From assembly GCF_036577625.1 (NCBI RefSeq), contig NZ_JARBDC010000033.1, positions 62,001-126,000 of the forward strand: a stretch of DNA of 64,000 nt, in the 5' to 3' direction. The DNA comes from Paenibacillus_AB sp036577625 (lineage in GTDB: Bacteria; Bacillota; Bacilli; Paenibacillales; NBRC-103111). A program made the translations under genes and the position numbers. Of this stretch, positions 41,913 through 51,150 are shown in pieces. The first letter of the stretch is position 1. Every line of letters starts with the position of its first letter. The notes beneath the pieces are model-generated. The model saw nothing but the letters and a program-made list of their open reading frames with translations. It ran no database searches and was not told the DNA's origin.

Positions 41913-42536
41913 TTAGAAAGCGATCCGGTACAGCGGCATGACCTGCTCGAACGTCTCCCGGACCGCGTCCGCAAACCGGGCCGGATCGGCGAGCAGCGGA
42001 TCGTCCTTCCGGATCGTGATGCCGCACAGCGCCTCCGTTTTTTTCACCGTCTTCAGCCTGACGATCATCGCCGCAAAATCGGCCTTAGACATGTCGCCGT
42101 GCCGCGTCGTCTCCGGCTGCATATGGTCCGTCGACCAGCGGAAATCGGCCGGAATCGCTTTGCGGATCGCGGCCAGCTTTTTCTCGAGATTGCGGGCGAA
42201 AACGTCTTTGTTGCCGCTCTCGTAAATGACGGCGAATTGGACGAACAAATGCGTCGACCAAAGCCCGACTTGGAAGTGCGGATGGGCTTTGTACCCTTTT
42301 TTGCTGTTGGCCCAGGCGACCCACGTGTCGGCCGGCGGATTGATCGTTCGGCGGGCGTGCTTCGCCACATGGGGGAACATCGGCTCGCCGCACATTGCGG
42401 TCAACGCCGGGGCGAGCTCGTCGCCGAGCCGGGTCAGCTTCGGCCGGACGCGCTCGATGAGCGCTTTCATGCGCGGCTCCAGCCCGGGAATCGTAAATAC
42501 GTCGAAATCGGATGAATCGAACGTCGGAAACGTCAT
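41913..42536 (-). CDS. UPF0637/DUF1054 family protein (YktB-like)
   Basis: A 207-residue soluble protein matching the YktB family of Bacillales: FDVFTIPGLEPRMKALIERVRPKL, PMFPHVAKHARRTINPPADTWVAWAN, GYKAHPHFQVGLWSTHLFVQFAVIYES. The family has no known activity. The start is the ATG of MTFPTFDSSDF with AGGAGGG upstream; an in-frame start 45 bp earlier lacks a site. It is monocistronic and divergent from the next gene. Confidence 0.87.
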   Translation of the reverse strand: MTFPTFDSSDFDVFTIPGLEPRMKALIERVRPKLTRLGDELAPALTAMCGEPMFPHVAKHARRTINPPADTWVAWANSKKGYKAHPHFQVGLWSTHLFVQFAVIYESGNKDVFARNLEKKLAAIRKAIPADFRWSTDHMQPETTRHGDMSKADFAAMIVRLKTVKKTEALCGITIRKDDPLLADPARFADAVRETFEQVMPLYRIAF

Positions 42537-42707
42537 AAAACCCTCCTGCTTCGCATGTCGCTGCGTACCGTTTTTCGTCATGTTCTACAGTACAACAAAC
42601 GAAGGAGCGGACGCAAACGCCGGCTGTCAACTCTTTCTGGTCGAGCCGAGACGGGTACGGTATAATAGATGTCGGAAAATGGAATAAAGTGGGGAGAGGA
42701 TCAAGAG

Positions 42708-43607
42708 ATGGATCGAACGCGGCTGAAAAAGACGCTGCTGCTTACGGCGGCGACGGGGGTCGTCTTCACGAGCGGCGTTTATGCCAAAGATACGCTGCAA
42801 AAGGTCGACGCTTATTTGCGTCCCGATTTCAAAATCGAGGTGAACGGGAAAACGGTCAAAGAAACGCCGCTCATCTACGACGGAAGCAGCTACTTGCCTT
42901 TCAAGACGATCGGCGAGCTGCTCGGAGCCGTCGTCAGCTGGGACGAGAGCAAGCAGACGATCAAGCTGGCGATGCCGGTGACGCCCCAGCCCGACACGGA
43001 GACGGGAGCCGGCTCGGGAAGCGGCGGAAGCGCAAGCGGCGGAACGGGCACGGGAACGGGCGCCGGCGCCGGCACGGACAAGCCGATCGTCGTCCCCGAC
43101 GTGAAGGTGGAGGAGAAAATTACGCTGGACACGCCGATCGCCTATAACTTTACATACAACGGCATCACGTACCCGACTTTGGTCAATTTGTACAAAGGGG
43201 ACACCTATTTGCGCTGGAAAGACATCCAGAAGCTGCCGATCGACGTCGGACGTCCGCAGCTTTCCACGGAAACGCTCACCGGCGAGACGTACGTCCATCT
43301 CGAGCTCGTGAAGCCGTACTGGAAAGAGCAGGTGAAGGGCGACCAGCGGAAATACGTCATCGTCGAAGAAGGCGAAGTGAGCGAGGCGAAATTGAAGGCG
43401 CTGAACGATTATTTCGGAACCCGCGAATCCGGCTATACGATCAAGCCGCTCGGAGCGGAAAACGAATATTCGGTGCTCGCCAAAGGCGGCGACAAATGGT
43501 TCGTCCAATATTACATCCGGTTTTGGCAGTCGCACGACGGCACGTGGAACGTTTCGAGCACCGGCTGGAAATCGTATCCGAAGGAAACGACGAATACGAC
43601 GCCGTAG
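42708..43607 (+). CDS. Secreted protein with copper amine oxidase N-terminal-like domain and Gly/Thr-rich linker
   Basis: A 299-residue exported protein: signal peptide (LKKTLLLTAATGVVFTSGVYA), a copper-amine-oxidase-N-like module (FKIEVNGKTVKETPLIYDGSSYLPFKTIGELLGAVVSWDESKQTIKL), then a linker of about 35 residues made almost only of Gly, Ser, Thr and Ala (residues about 98-140) and a C-terminal domain with a second similar motif (AYNFTYNGITYPTLVNLYKGDTYLRWKDI). The ATG at 42708 has GGGGAGAGG upstream and a TATAAT box lies at 42661. No catalytic copper site is visible. Probably a surface protein. Confidence 0.8.
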   Translation: MDRTRLKKTLLLTAATGVVFTSGVYAKDTLQKVDAYLRPDFKIEVNGKTVKETPLIYDGSSYLPFKTIGELLGAVVSWDESKQTIKLAMPVTPQPDTETGAGSGSGGSASGGTGTGTGAGAGTDKPIVVPDVKVEEKITLDTPIAYNFTYNGITYPTLVNLYKGDTYLRWKDIQKLPIDVGRPQLSTETLTGETYVHLELVKPYWKEQVKGDQRKYVIVEEGEVSEAKLKALNDYFGTRESGYTIKPLGAENEYSVLAKGGDKWFVQYYIRFWQSHDGTWNVSSTGWKSYPKETTNTTP

Positions 43608-43995
43608 GCCGCGGACGACACCCGAACGATCGGGAACGAAACGGCGTGACGGAAGGACGGACGGCCATCCGGCGAAAAACGGACCTAAGCGGCCCAGGAA
43701 GTCCGACCGGGCTTCCTTTTTTTGTCGAAAGGCCGGACAAACAGGGGGGCTTAAAAAATAATCAATAATCCAAGTTGCTAAATCATATGATCCATAATAA
43801 GATAGTTGTAAGCAGATGAGTTGTCTGAACATTCTGTCAAAATTCCCTGCATTCGCCTGAACGGGAGTATCTTTCCACAAGTCTCCGGCAAGCCCGGCGC
43901 CGCATCGAGTGGGAAGCGCTGTTGAATCGGACGACGCAAGACGATTTTCGGATGTCACGACACTTGGTGTTAACTGTTTCAGGGAGGGGATTGCC
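43608..43995 (+). other. Intergenic region with terminator (43696-43720) and promoter (43775-43803)
   Basis: AGGAAG/CTTCCT stem followed by a T run ends the preceding gene. Further on, an AT-rich stretch holds TTGCTA (43775-43780), 17 bp, TAAGAT (43798-43803), a plausible promoter for the gene at 43996. No gene is seen. Confidence 0.6.
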
Positions 43996-44592
43996 GTGAA
44001 CAAAAGCTATGAAGTTGAATACTGCAACTTGGAGTTGCGTTTTGACCGCCGGCAAATCCGCAACTTCATCAAGTCGCTCATTCAGGAAGGATACTCCTTG
44101 TATTGGAACGAAAACGAGCAGCAGTTCGTCATCTCGATCCGCACCGGACGCAAGCTGATCAAGCTGAAATTTCAACGCATCGGCGACCGTTACAAAATCG
44201 TCGGCGATTATTCGTTCAAGGACGAAAAGCTGTCCGAGCTGATGGAAAAAATGATCGGCGACACGCGCGGTCATGCGATCGTCAAACGGTTTCGCGAGCG
44301 TCAAATCGTAATCGAGAACATCATGTTCGGCGAAATCATCCGCATGGTGGAAATATCGGGGGTCGAGCACAAAGTGCTATTCCAAAAAGAACCCGTCGTC
44401 ACGATCGACGAGATGATTCAGGCGTTCAAGTCGAAGCGCGCGGAAGAACGCGCGGCGGTGCTGCGGCTCGAGCTGGACTACGAGCTGGCGACGCTCCACG
44501 AAGCGATTGCGGCGGGAGACGAGGAGAAAGCCGCCAAGTCCAAGGAACGATTGAAGGATATGCGCAGCGAGATGCTGCAGCTGGAGATGTGA
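43996..44592 (+). CDS. Conserved hypothetical protein (198 aa)
   Basis: A soluble, charged 198-residue protein starting at GTG after GGGAGGGGA. The N-terminal half is alpha/beta (EVEYCNLELRFDRRQIRNFIKSLIQEGYSLYWNENEQQFVISI) and the C-terminal half is a long coiled-coil-like helix (IQAFKSKRAEERAAVLRLELDYELATLHEAIAAGDEEKAAKSKERL). No function or named domain is recognised. It has its own promoter and is followed, after 170 bp, by a LacI-type regulator gene. Confidence 0.75.
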   Translation: MNKSYEVEYCNLELRFDRRQIRNFIKSLIQEGYSLYWNENEQQFVISIRTGRKLIKLKFQRIGDRYKIVGDYSFKDEKLSELMEKMIGDTRGHAIVKRFRERQIVIENIMFGEIIRMVEISGVEHKVLFQKEPVVTIDEMIQAFKSKRAEERAAVLRLELDYELATLHEAIAAGDEEKAAKSKERLKDMRSEMLQLEM

Positions 44593-44711
44593 AATGGGCC
44601 ATCATACGATTCCGTGACAGCCGTCTTTCGGTGCCGATACAGGACCGGGGGACGGCTGTTTTGAATGGCGGCGGTTTGCGAAAAGCGGGGGCGGGGCGTC
44701 CCGTTTGCTTC

Positions 44712-44740
44712 TTGTTAACGTGTGCACAGTATGCTATGAT
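44712..44740 (+). promoter_or_regulatory. Promoter of the LacI-type regulator gene with internal palindrome
   Basis: TTGTTA (44712-44717), 17 bp, TATGAT (44735-44740). The perfect palindrome TGTGCACA (44721-44728) lies in the spacer and could be an autoregulatory site. Confidence 0.65.
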
Positions 44741-44762
44741 CAAAGCGACAAGAGGTGGTAGG

Positions 44763-45764
44763 ATGACCGTTACGATCAAAGACATCGCCCGCATGGCCGG
44801 CGTTTCGCATACGACCGTATCGCGGGCGCTCAACGACAGTCCGCTCATCCACGAGGAGACGAAGCGGAAAATCCGGGCGATCGCGGAGCGGCTCGACTAT
44901 ACGCCGAACTACAGCGCGAAAAGTCTCGTGCTCGCGCGCTCGTACCATATCGGCTTGTTTTTTTCGACGCTGTCGAAAGGAACGTCGTCGAACTTCTTTC
45001 ACGAAACGGTGAAGGGGGTCCATTCCGCGGTCAGCTCGAAATACCATCTGATCGTCAACGCGATCGACGATTACGACGGCAATTTTTCGCCGGTGACGCG
45101 CAAAACGTTCGACGGCGTCATCGTCATGAGCCAAAGCGACGCCGACGAATCGTTCATCCGGTACGTCGCGGACAAAAGCATTCCGCTCGTCGTGCTGAAC
45201 CGCAACGCCGAACGGATTTCGCCGGTCAACGTGCTCGCCGACGACAGGGCGGGCGTATTCCGGGTCGTCGAGCATATGATCGCCCAGGGCCACAGACGGA
45301 TCGCCATTATCGAGGGGAAGCAGTCGTTCAAATCGTCCGCGGCGCGGAAGGACGGTTATTTGCAGGCGCTCGGCCAATACGGCGTCGATACCGACCCGAA
45401 GCTGCACGTCGTCGGCGGTTACACGCTTGAAGGCGGATACAAGGCGATGAAGCAGCTGCTTCGCGCCGATCCGATGCCGACGGCGGTATTTTGCTCCAGC
45501 GACGAAATGGCGGTCGGGGCGATGAAGGCGATCGCCGAGCAAGGGCTTTCCGTGCCGGACGATATGTCGGTCGCCGGCTTCGACGACGACGTGTTTTCGG
45601 CGTTTTTGTCGCCTGCGCTGACGACGGTGAAGCGGCCGGTCGAGACGATCAGCCGGATCGGCGCGGAGAAGCTGCTTGCCGACATCGAGCGGGGGGCGCC
45701 GTCGCGCGAGACGGTGTACGTGGAGACGGAATTGGTTGTGCGCGAGTCGGTGAAGCCGATTTGA
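44763..45764 (+). CDS. LacI family transcriptional regulator (probable sugar-acid operon repressor)
   Basis: A 333-residue repressor. The LacI helix-turn-helix and hinge are clear (VTIKDIARMAGVSHTTVSRALNDSPLIHEETKRKIRAIAERLDYTPNYSAKSL), followed by the periplasmic-binding-like sensor domain (IVMSQSDADESF, AHRR-like GHRRIAIIEGKQSFKSSAARKDGYLQAL, VFCSSDEMAVGAMKAIAEQGLSVPDDMSVAGFDDD). The start follows GAGGTGGTAGG. It lies upstream of the LarA-like/kinase/SDR/Gnd operon on the same strand and probably controls it; the ligand is presumably a sugar acid, by inference. Confidence 0.92.
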   Translation: MTVTIKDIARMAGVSHTTVSRALNDSPLIHEETKRKIRAIAERLDYTPNYSAKSLVLARSYHIGLFFSTLSKGTSSNFFHETVKGVHSAVSSKYHLIVNAIDDYDGNFSPVTRKTFDGVIVMSQSDADESFIRYVADKSIPLVVLNRNAERISPVNVLADDRAGVFRVVEHMIAQGHRRIAIIEGKQSFKSSAARKDGYLQALGQYGVDTDPKLHVVGGYTLEGGYKAMKQLLRADPMPTAVFCSSDEMAVGAMKAIAEQGLSVPDDMSVAGFDDDVFSAFLSPALTTVKRPVETISRIGAEKLLADIERGAPSRETVYVETELVVRESVKPI

Positions 45765-45819
45765 ACGGGGCTTGGGTTTCGGATGGGAAATGGCCGATAA
45801 GAGACGATGGCGTAATGAC

Positions 45820-45937
45820 GGGAGAAAAGACGCAAGCTCCACCCCTCTCGAAATCGTATCCTTTTGATTGGAACGAAAGCGGACAGGATACGATTTCAAA
45901 TGTGGCCGCAAGCTTTCCGCCTCGCGTCTTTTCCCCC
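45820..45937. repeat. 118-bp composite inverted repeat (structured element)
   Basis: Outer arms GGGAGAAAAGACGC (45820-45833) and GCGTCTTTTCCCCC (45924-45937) match at 13 of 14 positions. Inner arms GAAATCGTATCC (45850-45861) and GGATACGATTTC (45886-45897) match perfectly. No T run follows and no target duplication is seen. It lies between the LacI gene and the operon it probably controls, so it could be a structured leader or a small MITE-like element. Confidence 0.7.
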
Positions 45938-46046
45938 TCGGAGCTGCAATGTCTCTTAACGGATTTCCCATGAATGAAAAATACAAGCCCCGCCCAAAGA
46001 AGTAAAAAAGAATTGAGGATCATATGAAGGGGAGGCCATGGCATCC

Positions 46047-47318
46047 ATGAGCATTTTAAGAACGCTGCTCGAAGACATCCCGATTCCGCAAATGGTGCGC
46101 ATTCGGCAAAAGTTCGACGGCACGAAGGTCGACGATTACATCGGAGCGCTGCGCCGGGAGCTGAGCAAGCCGGGGGCGATCGACTCGATCAAGAAAGGCG
46201 AGCGGGTCGCGGTCGCCGTAGGCAGCCGGGGCGTGGCGCACATCGCCGAATTTACGCGGGCGACGATCGACGCGATCAAGGAAGCCGGCGCCGAGCCGTT
46301 CATCGTGCCGTGCATGGGCAGCCACGGCGGCGCGACGGCGGAAGGGCAGCGCGACGTGCTGCACCATCTCGGCGTTACGGAGGAAGCGATGGGCGCTCCG
46401 ATTTTGTCGTCGATGGAAGTCGTCAAAATCGACGAGATGGCGAACGGCCTGCCCGTCTATGTCGACAAATACGCGTACGAGGCGGACGCCATCGTCGTCA
46501 TCAATCGGGTGAAGCCGCATACCGCCTTCCGCGGCCGAATCGAGAGCGGCATCATGAAAATGATCGCCATCGGCCTCGGCAAGCAGAAGGGGGCCGAAGC
46601 GTGCCATCAGCTCGGCTTCAAATATATGGCGGAAAACGTGCCGGCCATGGCGAACCTGATGCTGAACAAGCTGCCGATCCGGTTCGGCGTGGCGCTCGTC
46701 GAGAATGCGTACGACGAAACGTGCCGCGTCGAGGTGCTGCCGGCGGCGGAGATCGAAGCGCGCGAGGAACAGCTGCTGATCGAGGCGAAATCGCATCTGC
46801 CGAAAATTTTGTTCGACCAGATCGACGTGCTCGTCATCGACTATATCGGCAAAAACATTAGCGGCGACGGAATGGACCCGAACGTCACCGGCCGTTACCC
46901 GACGCCGTACGCCCACGGCGGACCGGACGTGTCGAAAATGATCGTGCTCGACTTGACGCCGGAAACGAAGGGAAACGCGAACGGCGTCGGCACGGCCGAT
47001 TTTACGACGCAGCGGCTGGTGGACAAAACCGACTGGCCGGCGACGTACGCGAACGGGCTCACGTCGACCGTATGCGCGCCGACGAAACAGGCGACGACGC
47101 TCGAAAACGATTATTACGCGATCAAAGCGGCGGTCAAAACGTGCAACATTCTCGATTATACGAAATGCCGGCTCGTTCGCATCCGCGATACGCTGCACCT
47201 CGGGGAAATCGAAATTTCGGTCAACATGCTCGAGGAAGCGCGCCGTCACCCGGACATCGAAATTTTGACCGAGCCGTACGATTTGAAGTTCGACGATGAG
47301 GGGTATTTGCCGAAATGA
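46047..47318 (+). CDS. LarA-like nickel-dependent racemase/epimerase family protein (DUF2088)
   Basis: A 423-residue protein of the LarA/DUF2088 superfamily. Features that align with the LarA active site are the substrate-binding-type SRGV motif, the His in CMGSHGGAT, and the segment RVKPHTAFRGRIESGIMKMIAIGLGKQKGAEACH, which offers His, Lys and His at the spacing used for the nickel-pincer cofactor. It sits first in an operon with a gluconate-type kinase, an SDR and 6-phosphogluconate dehydrogenase, so epimerisation of a sugar acid is the most natural role (inference). LarB, LarC and LarE cofactor genes are not in the window. ATG 46038 is also possible but is only 2 nt from GGAGG. Confidence 0.8.
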   Translation: MSILRTLLEDIPIPQMVRIRQKFDGTKVDDYIGALRRELSKPGAIDSIKKGERVAVAVGSRGVAHIAEFTRATIDAIKEAGAEPFIVPCMGSHGGATAEGQRDVLHHLGVTEEAMGAPILSSMEVVKIDEMANGLPVYVDKYAYEADAIVVINRVKPHTAFRGRIESGIMKMIAIGLGKQKGAEACHQLGFKYMAENVPAMANLMLNKLPIRFGVALVENAYDETCRVEVLPAAEIEAREEQLLIEAKSHLPKILFDQIDVLVIDYIGKNISGDGMDPNVTGRYPTPYAHGGPDVSKMIVLDLTPETKGNANGVGTADFTTQRLVDKTDWPATYANGLTSTVCAPTKQATTLENDYYAIKAAVKTCNILDYTKCRLVRIRDTLHLGEIEISVNMLEEARRHPDIEILTEPYDLKFDDEGYLPK

Positions 47319-48868
47319 CTGCAAACAGTAGCGCCAAGCGGTACGTCATTGCCGCCGATTTGGGAACGACGAGCACGAAGACGCTCGTCATCGACCGGGA
47401 CGGCCGCGTCGTCGCCGGACATTCGATCGAATATCCGATGCATACGCCGACGCCGGATCGGGCCGAGCAGGACCCGCTCGAAATATTCGCGGCCGTCGTG
47501 CGCGGAATCAAGGAAGTGATCGCGAAAGCGGCCATTTCCGGCTCGGACGTGCTGTGCGTCTCGTTCAGCTCGGCCATGCACAGCCTGATCGCCGTCGACC
47601 GCGAATTCCATCCGCTGACCGCTTGCATCACGTGGGCGGACAACCGGAGCGTCGACTGCGTAGCGCCGCTCAAGGAGCAATGGAACGGCCTCGGCATTTA
47701 CCGGAACACGGGCACGCCGATCCATCCGATGTCGCCGCTGCTCAAGCTGATGTGGATGAACCGGCACGAGCCGGAGCTCGTATCCCGCACGCACAAATTT
47801 ATCGGCATCAAAGAATTCGTCTTCGCCAAGCTGTTCGGCCGCTGCGTCATCGACTATTCGCTGGCGAGCGCCACCGGCTTGTTCAACCTGCGCCGTCTCG
47901 ACTGGGACGAAGAGGCGCTGCGCGTCGCGGGCGTATCCAGAGAGCAGCTGTCCGAGCCGGTTTCGACGACGCATCTCCTGCAGGGGCTGACCGCGGATTA
48001 CAGCCGCGAAATGGGGTTGCCCGCGGATACGCCGTTCGTCGTCGGCGCTTCCGACGGCGTCCTGGCCAACCTGGGCGCGGGCGCGTACGAGCCCGGCGTC
48101 TACTCCGTCACGATCGGCACGAGCGGCGCCATTCGAGGCACGGTCCGCGAGCCGCTCACCGATCCGCAGGGGCGCCTGTTTTGCTATGCGCTCAAAGAAG
48201 ATTTTTGGGTGATCGGCGGCCCGATCAACAACGGCGGCATCATGCTTCGCTGGGTGCGCGATCAGCTGGCGACATTGGAAGCCGAGGAAGGCCGCCGCCG
48301 GGGGATCGACCCGTACGACCATTTGACCGAGCTCGCCTCGCAGGTGAAGCCGGGCTCCGACGGCCTGCTTTTCCTGCCGCTGCTGGCCGGCGAGCGGGCT
48401 CCGTATTGGAACGCGAACGCGCGGGGCGTCTTCTTCGGATTGTCGCTGTTTCACGAGAAAAAGCACATGATCCGCGCCGTGCTGGAGGGCGTCATTTACC
48501 GCATTCATTCCGTCGCCGTGGCGCTCGAGGAGCTCGGAGGGAAGACGAAAGAAATTCGCGCCTCCGGCGGCTTCGCCCGTTCGCCGCTGTGGCGGCAAAT
48601 GATGGCCGACACGCTCGCTTCGCCCGTCACGGTGCCGGATTCGATCGAGAGCTCCGGCCTCGGGGCGGCGCAGCTCGGCTTGCTGGCGCTGGGCGAAATC
48701 CGCGACTTCTCGTCGATCGGCGACTGGGTCCGGACGACGGTCCGCCACGAGCCGGACATGGCGAACAACGCGATTTATCGCGAGCTGACGGCCATTTACG
48801 GCGCCGTTTACCATCAGCTGAAAGATCAGTTCGATGCGATCGCGGCTTTTCAAAAAAAATACGTATAA
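47315..48868 (+). CDS. gntK: Gluconate kinase-like FGGY family carbohydrate kinase
   Basis: A 517-residue kinase with the FGGY fold: the N-terminal phosphate-binding loop YVIAADLGTTSTKTLVID, the family signature region IGGPINNGGIMLRWVRDQ, and the C-terminal ASGGFARSPLWRQMMAD motif. Overall pattern and length match Bacillus-type GntK, which phosphorylates D-gluconate to 6-phosphogluconate. This fits the 6-phosphogluconate dehydrogenase encoded two genes downstream. Its ATG overlaps the stop of the LarA-like gene. Xylulokinase-like activity is the alternative but less likely from context. Confidence 0.88.
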   Translation: MTANSSAKRYVIAADLGTTSTKTLVIDRDGRVVAGHSIEYPMHTPTPDRAEQDPLEIFAAVVRGIKEVIAKAAISGSDVLCVSFSSAMHSLIAVDREFHPLTACITWADNRSVDCVAPLKEQWNGLGIYRNTGTPIHPMSPLLKLMWMNRHEPELVSRTHKFIGIKEFVFAKLFGRCVIDYSLASATGLFNLRRLDWDEEALRVAGVSREQLSEPVSTTHLLQGLTADYSREMGLPADTPFVVGASDGVLANLGAGAYEPGVYSVTIGTSGAIRGTVREPLTDPQGRLFCYALKEDFWVIGGPINNGGIMLRWVRDQLATLEAEEGRRRGIDPYDHLTELASQVKPGSDGLLFLPLLAGERAPYWNANARGVFFGLSLFHEKKHMIRAVLEGVIYRIHSVAVALEELGGKTKEIRASGGFARSPLWRQMMADTLASPVTVPDSIESSGLGAAQLGLLALGEIRDFSSIGDWVRTTVRHEPDMANNAIYRELTAIYGAVYHQLKDQFDAIAAFQKKYV

Positions 48869-48881
48869 CTCGGGAGGACGA

Positions 48882-49658
48882 ATGGCGATGAATTTATTCG
48901 ACTTGACCGGCAAAACGGCAGTTATTATCGGCGGCAACAGCACGCTCGGCGGCTCGATGGCCGAAGCGCTCGGAGGACACGGCGCGGACGTGGCGGTCGT
49001 CGGCCGTAACATGGAGAAATGCGAGCAGGTCGTGGCGCGGATCCAGGCTTTGGGCGGAGGGAAGGCGAAAAGCTTCAGCGCCGACGCGACAAACGCGGAC
49101 GATTTGCGCCGGGTGCTGGCCGAAGTGCTCGATTGGACCGGGCGCGTGGACGTGCTGATGAACTGCCCGGGCAAAAACAGCGCGACGCCGTTTTTCGACA
49201 TCACGATGGAAGAATGGGATTCGATCATGGACGTCAACCTGAAGGGCGTCGTGCTGGCGTGCCAAGTGTTCGGCAAGCATATGGTCGACAAAGGGGAAGG
49301 CGGCAGCATCATCAACATTTCGTCCGTTTCGTCCGAGCCGCCGCTGTCGAAAGTGTTCACGTATTCCGCGTCGAAGGCGGCCGTCAACAATTTGACGAAA
49401 AATTTGGCGCGCGAATTCGCGCCGAGCCGCGTCCGCGTCAACGCCATCATTCCGGGTTTTTTCCCGGCCGAACAAAACCGCAAAATTTTGTCCCCCGAGC
49501 GGATCGCATCGATTATGGGCCATACGCCGATGAACCGGTTCGGCGAAGCGCACGAGCTGCAGGGCGCCGCGGTATATCTCGCCTCCGAGAAAGCGTCCGG
49601 ATTCGTCACGGGATCGCTGCTTCGGGTCGACGGCGGATTTGGGGCTATGACAATTTGA
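48882..49658 (+). CDS. SDR family oxidoreductase (sugar-acid dehydrogenase-like)
   Basis: A 258-residue classical short-chain dehydrogenase. The cofactor motif is altered to VIIGGNSTLGGSMAEAL, the structural NNAG-like motif appears as MNCPGKN, the catalytic Ser lies in INISSVSS and the YxxxK pair in YSASKAAVNNLTK, and the C-terminus has ASGFVTGSLLRVDGGF. The pattern resembles D-mannonate or gluconate 5-dehydrogenases. It lies 13 bp after the kinase gene in the sugar-acid operon, which supports oxidation or reduction of a hexonate. GGGAGG precedes the ATG. Confidence 0.9.
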   Translation: MAMNLFDLTGKTAVIIGGNSTLGGSMAEALGGHGADVAVVGRNMEKCEQVVARIQALGGGKAKSFSADATNADDLRRVLAEVLDWTGRVDVLMNCPGKNSATPFFDITMEEWDSIMDVNLKGVVLACQVFGKHMVDKGEGGSIINISSVSSEPPLSKVFTYSASKAAVNNLTKNLAREFAPSRVRVNAIIPGFFPAEQNRKILSPERIASIMGHTPMNRFGEAHELQGAAVYLASEKASGFVTGSLLRVDGGFGAMTI

Positions 49659-49734
49659 CGCAAATGGGATAGAATAGAGAAGACGTTTCATCGAACAGGC
49701 ATTACATATTACGGATAAGGGTGGTTGGAACTTT

Positions 49735-51147
49735 ATGTCGAAACAGCAAATCGGCGTCGTCGGACTTGCCGTCATGGGCAAAAACTTGGCGCTCAACATC
49801 GAAAGCCGCGGCTTTACCGTATCGGTATATAACCGTTCCCGGGAGAAGACGGACGATCTGATGGCGAACGAGGCGAAAGGGAAAAACCTCGTGCCGACGT
49901 ATTCGCCGGAAGAGTTCGTTCAATCGCTGGAGAAGCCGCGCAAAATATTGCTCATGGTCATGGCCGGCAAGCCGACCGACGACACGATCAATCAGCTGCT
50001 GCCGCTGCTCGACGAGGGCGACATTTTGATCGACGGCGGCAATGCCTATTTCCCGGATACGCAGCGCCGGAACAAGGAGCTCGAGGCGCGCGGCATCCGT
50101 TTCATCGGCACCGGCGTATCGGGCGGCGAAGAAGGCGCGCTGAAAGGGCCTTCGATCATGCCGGGCGGCCAGCAGGACGCGTACAAGCTGGTCGAGCCGA
50201 TTTTGACGGCCATCTCGGCCAAAGTGAACGGCGACCCTTGCTGCACGTACATCGGACCGGACGGCGCCGGCCATTATGTAAAAATGGTTCACAACGGCAT
50301 CGAATACGGCGACATGCAGCTCATTTGCGAGGCGTACCAGCTGCTCCGCGACGTTCTCGGTCTCGGCACGGAAGAGCTGCACGACATTTTCTCGGAATGG
50401 AACAAAGGCGAGCTGGACAGCTACCTGATCGAAATTACGGCCGACATTTTCACGAAGAAGGACCCGGATACCGGCAAGCCGATGGTCGACGTCATCCTCG
50501 ACAAGGCGGGCCAAAAAGGGACCGGCAAATGGACAAGCCAAAGCGCGCTCGATCTCGGCGTGCCGCTGTCGATCATTACCGAGTCGGTGTTCGCGCGCAT
50601 GCTGTCGGCGATCAAGGACGAGCGGGTGCAGGCGAGCAAGCTGCTGAGAGGGCCCGAATCGGTTCCGGCCGCTCCCGATAAGGCGGCGTTCGTCGAAGCG
50701 GTTCGCAAGGCGCTGTACGCCAGCAAAATTTGCTCCTACGCACAAGGCTTCGCGCAAATGCGCGCCGCTTCCGACGAATACAAATGGGATTTGAACTATG
50801 GGAACATCGCGATGATTTTCCGCGGCGGCTGCATCATTCGCGCCCGGTTCCTGCAAAATATCAAGGACGCCTACGACCGCGAACCGGGACTGAAAAATTT
50901 GCTGCTCGATCCGTACTTCAAGGAAGTCGTCGAGTCGTACCAGGACGCGTGGAGACAGGTCGTCTCCGTAGCCGTCGCCCGGGGCATTCCGGTTCCGTGC
51001 TTCTCCTCCGCGCTGGCGTATTACGACAGCTACCGGTCGGAGCGGCTGCCGGCGAACCTGCTGCAGGCGCAGCGGGACTATTTCGGCGCGCATACGTTCC
51101 AAAGGGTGGATAAAGAGGGCACGTTCCATTTCCACTGGATGGACTAA
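49735..51147 (+). CDS. gndA: 6-phosphogluconate dehydrogenase, decarboxylating (NADP type)
   Basis: A 470-residue enzyme converting 6-phosphogluconate to ribulose 5-phosphate with CO2 release. The N-terminal cofactor motif is GVVGLAVMGKNLALNIESRGFTVSVYNRS. Substrate-binding elements are TGVSGGEEGALKGPSIMPGG, YIGPDGAGHYVKMVHNGIEYGDMQLI (catalytic Lys and Glu/His) and the C-terminal CFSSALAYYDSYRSERLPANLLQAQRDYFGAHTFQR. Length fits the long GndA type. It is last in the operon after the gluconate kinase, so the operon delivers gluconate-type acids to the pentose phosphate pathway. Confidence 0.96.
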   Translation: MSKQQIGVVGLAVMGKNLALNIESRGFTVSVYNRSREKTDDLMANEAKGKNLVPTYSPEEFVQSLEKPRKILLMVMAGKPTDDTINQLLPLLDEGDILIDGGNAYFPDTQRRNKELEARGIRFIGTGVSGGEEGALKGPSIMPGGQQDAYKLVEPILTAISAKVNGDPCCTYIGPDGAGHYVKMVHNGIEYGDMQLICEAYQLLRDVLGLGTEELHDIFSEWNKGELDSYLIEITADIFTKKDPDTGKPMVDVILDKAGQKGTGKWTSQSALDLGVPLSIITESVFARMLSAIKDERVQASKLLRGPESVPAAPDKAAFVEAVRKALYASKICSYAQGFAQMRAASDEYKWDLNYGNIAMIFRGGCIIRARFLQNIKDAYDREPGLKNLLLDPYFKEVVESYQDAWRQVVSVAVARGIPVPCFSSALAYYDSYRSERLPANLLQAQRDYFGAHTFQRVDKEGTFHFHWMD

Positions 51148-51150
51148 TCG

